A program made the translations under genes and the position numbers. A DNA stretch of 64,000 nt from Adiantum capillus-veneris (Eukaryota; Streptophyta; Polypodiopsida; Polypodiales; Pteridaceae): assembly GCA_014529385.2 (NCBI GenBank), contig CM043969.1:13527446-13591445 (forward strand), read 5' to 3'. A model generated the notes under the pieces. It saw only the letters and a list, made by a program, of their open reading frames with translations, searched no databases and was not told where the DNA came from. Positions 34,072 to 43,516 of this stretch are shown here, in pieces; positions within the stretch are counted from its first letter, which is position 1; every line of letters begins with the position of its first letter.

Positions 34072-35266
34072 ATCCCATCCGGCACGAGATGCATGTCCCT
34101 CTGCAATTCCACTTGCTGCCTTTGGTGGTCGTCCTGAGAAGATCCATTGACTTCGTAAATGTCTCAATATTTGGTTGTAAGGTTGCTTGACATACAATGC
34201 CTGAGCCTCCTCATTTGCAATGGCAGATATAGCAGTTGCAACAAATGGAGGAGCATTCACAACAATGCGAGCCTTTCTAAATTTATACACGCTAATCAGT
34301 CTTTCAAAGATCTCTTTGTTGTTTTGTTCATTGTGAAGCAAAACTTTTGCAGCATAGATTGAATGCTGCCCATCAAGAATCCAATAATGATAATCTTAAA
34401 TTTTTTGCTCCTCTACCTCTTCTACTGCCAAAGGAGTCCCCTTCTTTGATTTTGCATTTCGAACAGGCATCAAATATGCACATGCTGCAGGCTTGGTCGT
34501 ACTCCGTGAAAATCCAAATAACACACTTTCAGCGTGTTTTTTATCCATAATACGTGCATTATAGTGATCAGGAGCAAGCCAACAATTTTGAATAGGGATA
34601 TCAAATTCCCTATATTGTAAAGGAAAATAATTTATGTACTTATTCATTCCACCTGTATCTTTTTCTTGTCCTTTCATGGCCTCAGCTTCTAAAACATCTG
34701 GATCCACAATTCTCATCTTTGACATTGAACCCTCTGTTGATGAGGATGCCAAAGATGCCTTGTCTACATCCAAAATGGAACTAGTTCGCTTAGCTTCTAC
34801 TTTCTGCACTTTTGCTTGCTTCTTTGTGGATGGTGGTCGTGAAGCTTTCACCTTTTTTCGTTGTAGTGTGGCAATGATGGAGCTTTGAAGTTGATCTGCT
34901 GTGATATTTGGATTTGATTCTGCAAACTTCCATCCTCGAGAAAACATTGTCTCTTCTTTGTTTCTAGACATGCGCTCCAATGCATATGCTCCTGGAGATA
35001 TTTGAAATTCTAGATTCATTGGAACTAGAATGTCAATGCATTCCACCTCTGGATGACTATCAACTACAGAGACAGATGCTTCCACAACTTGTCCAACATC
35101 TTCAAACAAGCTTTCATTCTCCTTTTTGGCAATAAATAGATGCACCTTATGAAATTGTTCACCCTCTATACCATGTATGTCCAAATACCATTTCCTAAGA
35201 TCATTGCAAGTATAGTCAACTAGGACAGCAACCCTTGCAACCTGTTTTTTTGGAGCCATCTTTCCT
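34072..35266 (-). pseudogene. ParB-like (DGQH) first coding exon, one stop
   Basis: The ATG at 35,257-35,259 (MAPKKQVARV) lies a few bases after a strong acceptor (TTTTTTTTGTTTCAG, exon from about 35,266), so an untranslated exon probably lies upstream. The N-terminal 110 residues have a VAVLVDY start, followed by a basic KKVKASRPPSTKKQAKVQKV-type segment. The ParB/sulfiredoxin-like part begins at REFDIPIQNCWLAPDHYNAR and reaches the signature WILDGQHSIYAAKVL (compare G[ED]RR/GQHR boxes). An in-frame TAA at about 34,393-34,395 sits just before the signature, while the frame is otherwise continuous. Helices with APPFVATAISAIANEEAQAL follow. The donor is GAT|GTAAGT (last exon base 34,072). ParB folds bind or cut DNA or hydrolyse CTP. 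The association with a methylase-like exon is known from phage proteins and supports both calls. Confidence 0.55.
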
Positions 35267-35329
35267 GAAACAAAAAAAACCAAATGTTATTTTAACATAT
35301 ACTTTTTTTTAATGGATTAAGTTTGTGTG

Positions 35330-35811
35330 AATACAAGTTCCACCACTTGTTCAAGCTAGATCTAAGCAAGTATACATAGTGATCATTTAAGCTAGTAAAC
35401 TAAGGGAAGGGAGAAGTAAGGTCCACCACTTGTCCAAGCTCAGCTCTAGACAACATGGAGAGATTCGAGGTCTACTAATTGTCTAATATAGGCTAACTAT
35501 ATTGAAACATAGAGAGAAGCAAAGGTCCACCACTTTTCCAATCTAGGGTCCATTGAAACATGGAGAGAAGGATGCTCCACCATTTGTCCAAAATAGGCTC
35601 CATTGAAACATGAAGAGAAGCAAGATGCACCATGTCTTTGAGATGCTAGGCTCCATTGAAATACCTTAAACCCATGATATTTTGTATATGTGGGGTTAAA
35701 ATTCAAGGTCCACCACTTGTACAACCTATTATCCCTAGTAGCATGAGTGGTTTGGTCTCAAGATTCACCACTTTTCCACTCTATGTCATTATATTAATAA
35801 GATCTGGGTAC
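35330..35811 (+). repeat. Right satellite arm, part interrupted by the CACTA insertion
   Basis: One monomer of the satellite in plus orientation (GGTCCACCACTTGTCCAAGC and CTCCATTGAAACATG blocks) ends abruptly in GATCTGGGTAC at the CACTA border. The missing continuation, GTTAAGGTCCACCACTTG, resumes at 43,520. Confidence 0.85.
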
Positions 35812-35836
35812 CACTACAAAAGGTTATGTACTCTTG

Positions 35837-36096
35837 TGACGCTCTTAGCGACGGAAATACACTGGGTTTTTATAACCCCCGGCGTCGCTATAAGCGTCGC
35901 TAAAAGCGTCGCTACGAGAGCGTCGCTATATGCGTCGTTATAAGCGTCGCTATAGACGTCGCTATGATCGTCGCTATATAGCGACGCTCATAGCGACGCC
36001 TATAGCGACGCTTATAGCGACGCTCTCACAGAAGAGTATAGCGACGCATATAGCGACGCTACAGAGCCATAAATAGCGACGCATATAGCGACGCCT
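35837..36096. repeat. CACTA copy 1, 3' subterminal repeats
   Basis: More than a dozen units of TAGCGACGC or its complement GCGTCGCTA occur, first in one orientation and then in the other, meeting near 35,975, so the block can fold back. In En/Spm such arrays bind the element's own TnpA-type protein. Confidence 0.9.
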
Positions 36097-36433
36097 GAGA
36101 GAATATTTTTTTGGTGGCAGGGCATTGAATGCCTGCCACCCATCAACCATATTGTACTTGATTCACTTTTTAAAAAAAGTGCAAAGGTAAATAATAGACC
36201 CAAAATAGTCACCCACAAGACGCATTGTTTGCAAAATTGACAATTGTACACATCATAGACAAACTGAATTGATTGGCAAATGTAATAATGACAATTGTAC
36301 AACATCATAGGCATAAAGAATTGATTGGCAAAAGGAATTGCGGTGACAAATGTAATAATATACATGGTTCAAAAAGACGTATAAAATCCGTCTCATGATA
36401 CATAAGCTATGAGAAACCCTAAACTAATGCTAT

Positions 36434-37771
36434 CTAGATACGGCTAAACTGACGTCGTCTAATCAGACGTCTCATCGCGTCCAAGCGGCGTATCTGTCGG
36501 ATTCTGCAAAAAAAGACAATAAGACAGTTTTCAGTAAGTATAAACATATAACGACATTTATAAAACAATACAAAAAATAAAAAAGAGTAAACCCTAATAC
36601 TAACCATGCCGCTGCGAGAACTGAGAATGTCCATCAGGGCGTTTAAGCCCTTCCTGCCTGCGTACTCGCGCTCGTACGGTGTGGGATCACGTCCTGTCAT
36701 CGACCACTGTCAAAACATACAAAGATTTCATTATGTTAGAACTAAAAAACTCATAAACCCTAAACTATCGAACATGCATAAAGAGCAATGTGAAAAGACT
36801 TACAAAATCGGCCTCAAATGATGCCCATCCACCGCTCCCCAAGTGGTGCGAGCTCCCTGCCTCTACTCGCGCTCTGGCTGCATCCTTTTGTTGCTTCCAC
36901 TTGTCGGGATTCTCGCGCGCTGCTTTCTTCGCATTCTTCCAATCTTCTTTGGCCAGCCAATCTGGCCTATTCCACCCATTCTTGATTGCTTTTTGCACTT
37001 CGGAACGCTTGTGTTTGCAGTATTCGCGCATTCGAATCTTCATCAGGTCTTCATTGAAGCGCTGATCCCGTGTTGGAACGGGAAACTCATCATGAAGTAT
37101 GCTGATGACTCTGTTTTTTAAATCACTTGGTACTTCACTCCATTTGTTTAGTATATAGTGTCTAAACAGCTGAGAGCAAAGACCACGCATGCGCGAGATC
37201 ACCTTCTTGCCGTCATCATCCATGATGATGCCGCCGCTGATGTCGACGGAGTAAGGCAAGCCCTCTGGCCGGTGACGCGTGAACCTGGGTGTCCCGGCAG
37301 GGGTCTCTAGCGGCGTGTCGATGGGGGTACGGACGTCAGGTGTCTCCACCGGCGTCTGGGCCCGAAGCGAGGAGTGTCGAGTGGGGTGGCTCCTGGCGGA
37401 GTAGGTAGAGGTGTGTAGCTTCTAGGAACAGTCAGCCGTGCAAAACCTGGCGTAGACGGCGATGCTGTGGCTGGTGTGGGGGCGGGCAAAGAAGGGGAGG
37501 GTAAAGAGCCTCGTCGAACACGAGGCGGTGTGGAGGCATCGGTGGCGGAATCCCCACAACAACCGCCACCGCCACCACTAGAGCGCCGGTGTCTAGAAGA
37601 GTGTGACGCTCGTCTCGTCGACGCCGAAGCTTCGGAGCGCGCCGAATGCTCCGAAAGAGAGGGAGATGCGGATGGTGTAGGAACGCGCGATGATGCGCCA
37701 GAGCGATGACGCTCCACGTACCACTGTCTCTGCTGCGGTGACAAAGAGGAAAGAAACTCCTCATCATCCAT
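36434..37771 (-). pseudogene. CACTA second gene (Ptta/En/Spm, transposase_24-like)
   Basis: ATG at 37,769-37,771 begins MDDEEFLSSLSPQQRQWY, followed by a long Ser/Pro/Thr/Arg-rich region with TP repeats. A frame slip near 37,345 joins it to the conserved part: VISRMRGLCSQLFRHYI, NKWSEVPSDLKNRVI, then helices rich in Lys/Arg and SGGWASFEADF. Splicing with donor TTT|GTAAGT (last base 36,804) and acceptor TTTTGACAG (first base 36,706) joins in frame to WSMTGRDPTPYEREYAG. A further intron leads to a short basic C-terminus ending at 36,434. This architecture is that of the plant transposase (Ptta/En/Spm) family, considered the DNA-binding partner of the main transposase. The slip in the TP-rich part probably inactivates this copy. 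Confidence 0.75.
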
Positions 37772-38043
37772 ACCTGCATTAAACACACGAATATTTAAAC
37801 TTAATATTGAATGAATAGAGTAGACAATGACGCAAAGACCATTAAATACAATGACGTAATGACGCATATAAATACAATGACGCAATGAATCGAGTGGTAG
37901 AAGAGGCAAGTCGAAAACTCAGAATTTTCAATCAAAAGATGTGAGCGCGAGTAGAAAAGAGCGTTACACACCATGGAAGCTACTTAGAGAGCTAGAGCTT
38001 TTACAGCACGGAGCAAAATTGTTCAAATACAATATTTGTGGCT

Positions 38044-41000
38044 TTAAGAGATCTCTCTCTCATCCTCGCATAACTCAGCATAACTTCCTATATCTATATA
38101 GAGCTCTCCGTTTAAACACATATCCTCTGTTTCATTTTGTAGCTCCTCTGCATGCACCCCATATAGAGCAGTAGCATCTTGATGCTCGTCTGGCACCACC
38201 GCAGCGGCTTCTGATTGAGCATCTTCTCTGATCTCCTCCATTGATGTCGTTGTGATTGGCACATGGTAGCCTTCATACGTCCTTGCACTACGAGGGGCTA
38301 ACTCTATGACGTACCACCAGTTTGATGTAGACTTTGTAGGATGAAATACTACCTGCCAAAGCCACATAACTTACATGAGAGCTTTCAAGCACATAACTTG
38401 TAAAAGGGGGATGTTAACTATTTATATACTTACTTGTTCACAATGCTCGGGTAGTACGAAAGTGTCTCTTAGGTCAGTCCATTTCTTAGTAGAATCCACC
38501 TCAAGAAAACCAGACTCTCCTCTACGCACAGTAGCGTTTCGACCCTCCATGATTATCTTGAACCATTGCACGTCGAACAAGTCGACAAAAAATCCTCTGT
38601 AATCGATCCTCAAAATCTCTTGCAGCGTGCCGAAGTAAGTGAGTTCCGCCACCACGGGATCTGCATCAGAGGAACGTCGTCGACTAGACTGTTCAAATTT
38701 TGCCATGATTCCACAATCTTGAGTAAAACGCTTTTTGTCGATTCGTTCCACCCTAAAATGTCGACCTTTACACCATGCTGCTGTGTATGACTTATACTAC
38801 AACGAACAAAGATTATGAGTGGCCGTTCAAACGTTTATAAATAAAGTCACTTGCTAGTCGTACATTGCAAACTTACCTTGGTCGCGCAACCCCGAGAGTA
38901 CTCCCACTCTTCTTCAGTCACTTCGTCACCGCATTGTTGTGCGCTTTTCAATTGGTTGTGCAACCATCTTAAGCTCATGAAGGTTGGTAGGCTCTCCAGA
39001 ACCGCTGGATAGTGCATCGGTGGTCGTCTTCCCCGTCTCCACTCGATTCGTGCCCTTTGTCGCTCTTGCTTTGCATCCTCATATTGTGAAATCCACTTTT
39101 GCATCACTGGATTGTGAAGCATGCAAAATCGGTTGATTTTAGCCTCTAGATCTTCCGTCATCTTCTTCTCAACACCGAGATTGCACATGACAATCCCAGA
39201 TATGCGCTCATCATCTATGGTTCGCCATAGCGTGTCCCGGGATTTATCAAATCCGTCTAGCCACTCTCCAATGTACACTAGGGACTCTGATACCAACCAA
39301 CCTTCTGCCATGCTACCCTCCGGACGTGCCTTTTGACGCACATATCCTTAAGCGTTTTCATGAAACGCTCTAAGAAGAACATCCATCTGGAATGAACTGT
39401 GCCAGCTATTTCCACCTCATCAACTATGTGAATAAGAAGATGCACCTGAATGGTTAGCATTGTAGTAGGAAAATGTTTCTCAAACATGCACACAAGCTCC
39501 GCAGCATTTAGTTTGGCGAATGGTATGGAGTCTACGTCGATCTCCTTTTGTGAGATCCATTGCACCAGCTTTGCAAGTTTGTAGATTGTGTTACGGATGT
39601 CGAGAGACAAACATCCCTCAATGGCAACCGGTAAAATAAACTGTAAAGTATGTGCAGCAATGATATTAAAGTCCACATCTTATGAAATGATATTAAAGTC
39701 CACTATGAACGTACCTGACACATTTTATGCCAATCGTGTGACTTCAAACCGGTAAGCTTTCCTTCTTTAGTAAAACACGTTCGGAGCGAGTGCATTACGC
39801 CAGTGGGGGTCCGCAAAGATCGAATGGCCTCTTTTACTTTGCGTTCTTGGGCTCCTGTGAAAATCCATGGTGCTTTAGGAAGTTTTATCGATCCATCAGA
39901 CGCTGTTTGCGGCCAATATTGCTCCATACGATCCACATTTCTAAGGTCAACTCTGGCTCCCAAAGTATCTTTCTTGCCGGTCAAATGGTCCCATAGTAGA
40001 TTACCCACATTCTTGAATATGTGCATTGGATCGAGCAAGTGATTGATCACGAGTCGAGGCCAGTATGGTAACTCGTACCATAGAGATAGTCTCTTCATCC
40101 CTGGAGGCAATCCGTCATCGCACATCTCCTTCTGCTCTAACCATGCTTGTGCAGACATCCTTGGTGGCTCTCTTCCCAAAAAGCCGTCGCGTAACACATG
40201 ATTCTCCGGAAGATACGCTTGATGACCTTCGTAGATTTGCTTCTTCAGTGAGGGTGCCCTACGTGCATTCAGTCTAGGTCCACATGTGACACATGCTCTG
40301 TATCCGCTTGTTTGAAGCCCTGCATGTATACACATGATAATAGATCAACTATGGGGAAAAAACCAGATTTACAGTGTCTGAGAGAGGAGTGTCAATAGAT
40401 CACCTGAGCATTCTGTTAGCCCGGGATAGTCATGCATGGTCCACATTAGAATACCTCTGATCAAAGCATTCCGTCGTCCTGTGTGTCGGCTCATATCCAC
40501 CACCTCTATGCCAATCCACAATTGTTGTAGCTCTTCCAATAGTGGACGAAGATACACATCCATATTCCCCACTTTATATCGCCCTGGCACAATCAAGCTT
40601 AGCCATAGGTGCCCCTTCTTCGTAGTCAACCACGGGGGAATGTTGTAGTTGACGATGACAACGGGCCATACACTGTAAGATGTTGATCTTTGACCAAATG
40701 GATTTACGCCATCCATAGCCAGGCCTAAGCGCAAATTTCGAGCTTCCCTGGCAAAATCCGACCATGTTCCATCTATATGTTTCCAGGCTGCGCAATCTGC
40801 AGGAATTCGTAGCACACCATCCGAAGATTTATTCTCCTCATGCCATGATGCTAGGGCGGCCATGGACTTACATTCGAAGAAATGCTTGATGCGAGGAAGC
40901 AAAGGAAAATGTCGCAAAACCTTTTGTGGAATTTTTGTCCCGTGGAGATCTACTCGATATCTTTCGGAATCACATTTCGGACACTTCTCCATGTCTGTGT

Positions 41001-41772
41001 ATTCCCCTCTGAAAAGAATGCAGTCATTAGGACAAGCGTGGATAGAATTGTAATCCATCCCCAAGTTTCGCAAAATCTTTCTTGCTTCATCTCGGGAATC
41101 TGGCATCACATTGTCAGCTGGTAGAATGTGCTCTTTCAGCAATCTACACAACATAAAAATATGATACAGTCGTGTAAAAATCTATCAGATCATTATACAC
41201 CATGAGTTCTATTAAAGTAAACTAATTGTAATAGATCACCTGAAAAGCGCTGTGACGCTAGTGTCACTCCATCCAAACTTTGCCTGCATGTTGAGAAGAA
41301 CTAGGAGTGCTTTCAATCTAGACATACGTGCTCCATTATACAATGATGTATCGGCTTCACTTTTCATATCATCATAGATAAGCCTTTCTGAATCCATGAT
41401 CGTCTCGATCATTTCATCAATCTCGGGCTCAAACATTGCCTCGTTGGGAATGTGCTCTGCATGATCATCCCCCGAGCTGTCAGAGGCTACATCTTGTGGC
41501 CTCACATATGCTGCTTGACCAAAGCGCCTGCGAATACGTCTATTGGGTTGCAAGATTGCTGCTTGTTGGCCAGCGTCAGAGTCCGACGAGTTATAATTGG
41601 CAACAACTTGATCTATAATAGATGGATCGAACTCGCCAAATTCACGAACGTGCTGCAAAGAAACACGTCTTGTCCGTCGCACAGCATGCTTGCATTGATT
41701 ACAAGGACATAAGACCCTCGTTGAGAGATAGGTGTTTCGGTTGGACGGTCCCACATCCTCGTCGCTACTCAT
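38044..41772 (-). pseudogene. CACTA tnp2-like transposase, six exons, one frameshift
   Basis: The exons, given in minus-strand order, are 41,772-41,240, 41,143-40,404, 40,319-39,715, 39,640-38,877, 38,796-38,434 and 38,352-38,044, all with GT-AG borders and agreeing phases. Exon 1 starts MSSDEDVGPSN and has a CPCNQCKH zinc-like pair. Exons 2-3 carry the transposase_21 (tnp2) core: CPNDCILFRGEY, CPKCDSERYR, LAMDGVNPFGQRS, VWPVVIVNYNIPPWL, then DPMHIFKNVGNLLWDHL. Exon 4 is DUF4218-like (PFAKLNAAELVCMFEKHFP, HIVDEVEIAGTVHSRWMF). Exon 5 is DUF4216-like (FFVDLFDVQWFKI), and exon 6 ends acidic. A G missing near 39,346 relative to copy 2 shifts the frame in exon 4. Otherwise the gene is open, so this copy has decayed only recently. 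Confidence 0.88.
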
Positions 41773-41834
41773 AATGAGGATAAAAAACTTATAACCTAGA
41801 CAACAAATTTAATATTCTATTGGCATTCTTCGTC

Positions 41835-41837
<3 letters not shown>

Positions 41838-41880
<43 letters not shown>
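41838..41880. repeat. (CT)n microsatellite upstream of the CACTA transposase
   Basis: About 43 bp of CT lie some 65 bp before the transposase ATG (minus strand). The other CACTA copy has the same tract in longer form at 60,931-60,994, so it is part of the element's promoter region. Confidence 0.9.
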
Positions 41881-41882
<2 letters not shown>

Positions 41883-42255
41883 ACCTCACATTCTCTAGTC
41901 ATGTCCAATCCCCGCACACCTCGGTCTAGAGGTGCACGGAGATCAGAACCACCGGGTTATAATCTCGTCTTTATTGGTCAATACCTATATTTGTGGGTAC
42001 AAGAAATCTAGACACCCACGTCTACATGATACTGCATGTAGTGGACAAAATCCCTTTGCCTCTTCTCTAGCTGTAGCACTTCACTTCATCTTAACATCTT
42101 TTCACAGTAGATCTTTTCACTGTTCGTCTAACTCTAAACCCTAAACCGTAAGTAATTCTTGCGTGGACTCGATCTAACGTAAATAAGCGTAAATCTAAAT
42201 AAACGTAAATCTAACTAAAAATAAAGCTAAATCTAATTTAACGTAAGTCTAATGA

Positions 42256-42459
42256 CTAGAGGTTGTCTAGATGGTCATTGTGTCGGGGATGTAGTGACTC
42301 TTGCCGCCCTGAAGATCCACCTTCTTCCCTATCTTCTGAAGACATTTCACCAGTACTTTTGGATCGACGGAGCCCACTATGAGAGAAGGCAGCAATACCC
42401 TATATTCCATTGAGGGCTTTCTTCACCCGCTTCATGCAGGCATCGCAGTCTATGGAGAC
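42256..42459 (-). pseudogene. Captured HIPP metal-binding gene fragment in CACTA copy 1
   Basis: The minus strand encodes VSIDCDACMKRVKKALNGI, a heavy-metal-associated domain start with the CxxC metal site. A stop follows, then a VDPKVLVKCLQKIGKK-like segment that is frameshifted here. It matches the coding pattern of heavy-metal-associated isoprenylated plant proteins. The same fragment, better preserved and with the gene's 3' end, is in CACTA copy 2. It is host gene sequence carried by the transposon. Confidence 0.75.
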
Positions 42460-42589
42460 CCGCATCTAATCTAATATAACATAAATCTAAATCTAGCTTA
42501 AATAAATGTAAATCTAGTTAAAAATAAACCTAATCTAATTTAATGTAAGTCTACATATAACCTAATCTTTAACGTTTTTAAAATAGTTT

Positions 42590-43032
42590 CCTACGACGTT
42601 ATAACTCTCTTCTTCCTGTGTGTGTGCGCGTGTGTGGATGTGTGTGCCAATAAAAAGAGATAAATGGTATAACCTTTCTATCACCCATGCCAAGTATGAT
42701 AGATTGATTATGCCATTTCTCTCTTGAATAATAGGTCTTCAGTTCAACTCCTTGTCGGTTAGATCTTTAGGTCTTTTAATTTTAATTAGTTTCCTACGAC
42801 GCTCCCTTAGTTTCTCTTTCTTTCTCTTTCAATGTGTGTGCGTTTTTTTGGATCGTATGCATGTTTTCTTTCTCTTTTCCTCTCTCAATGTGTGCGTTTT
42901 TTGTTTATGCATGTTCTCTCTCTCTTTTCCTCTCTCAATGCGTGCGTTTTTTGTTTTATGCATGCTCTCTCTCTCTTTTTCTCTCTCAATGTGTGTGTGC
43001 ATTCTTTGTTTATGTATGTGTGTGCGTTTTTG

Positions 43033-43072
<40 letters not shown>

Positions 43073-43270
43073 AAACACTATATGTGTGTGTATGTGTGTG
43101 TGTGTGAGAGAGAGAGCGAGGGAGAGAGAAAGAAAGGAAGGGAACATGAGAATGAGGAGAGGGAAGGAGCATACCTGTCTCTCCTTCTTCTCCTCGTGCG
43201 TGTGTGTGTGTGTGTGTGTGTGTGTAAAAGAAAAAGAGAGAGAGAGAGAGAGAGAGAGAGTGAGGGAGAG
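42590..43270. repeat. GT/CT/GA-rich 5' region of CACTA copy 1
   Basis: Three units of about 60 bp containing TTTCCTCTCTCAATGTGTGC and TTTGTTTATGCATG (about 42,820-43,020), a (CT)n run (43,038-43,069), a (GT)n run (43,198-43,226) and a (GA)n run (43,234-43,260) occur. Copy 2 shows the same order in reverse at 59,130-59,600. The long Ser/Leu/Cys/Val open frames are repeat artefacts. Confidence 0.85.
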
Positions 43271-43360
43271 CGTTACCTGCTCTTTGCTTGAGGGCGCCGA
43301 AAAACTCAGATCTGAGATCTGAGTTTTTGGGCGCGCTCGGTTATTTTTTTTACCCCAGCT

Positions 43361-43516
43361 GGCGTCGCTATGAGCGTCGCTATGAGCGTCGCAAATTTAC
43401 AAAGAAATTTGCGACGCTCATAGCGACGCTTATAGCGACGCTCATAGCGACGCCGTGAATTTTTTTTTTGAGCGTCGCTGTGTGAGCGTCGCTAATGTGA
43501 AGAGCCTCTTGTAGTG
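43361..43516. repeat. CACTA copy 1, 5' subterminal repeats with hairpin
   Basis: GCGTCGCTATGA units at 43,361-43,398 are followed by a 6-base loop and an almost perfect inverted copy, giving a potential hairpin of nearly 40 bp per arm. Two more GCGTCGCT units lie before the terminal TAGTG. The arrangement matches transposase-binding subterminal regions. Confidence 0.88.

Larger units (their letters stand above)
35812..43516 (-). mobile_element. CACTA (En/Spm) transposon, copy 1
   Basis: The element begins CACTACAAAAGG at 35,812 and ends CCTCTTGTAGTG at 43,516, the terminal inverted repeats of CACTA elements. The uninterrupted monomer sequence (GATCTGGGTGTTAAGG, seen for example at about 43,954) shows that GGT was duplicated (35,807-35,809 and 43,517-43,519), with two extra bases AC on the left. 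Both ends carry arrays of AGCGTCGCTAT. Genes read on the minus strand: a tnp2-like transposase, then a second En/Spm-like gene. A HIPP gene fragment lies upstream of the transposase. Confidence 0.93.
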
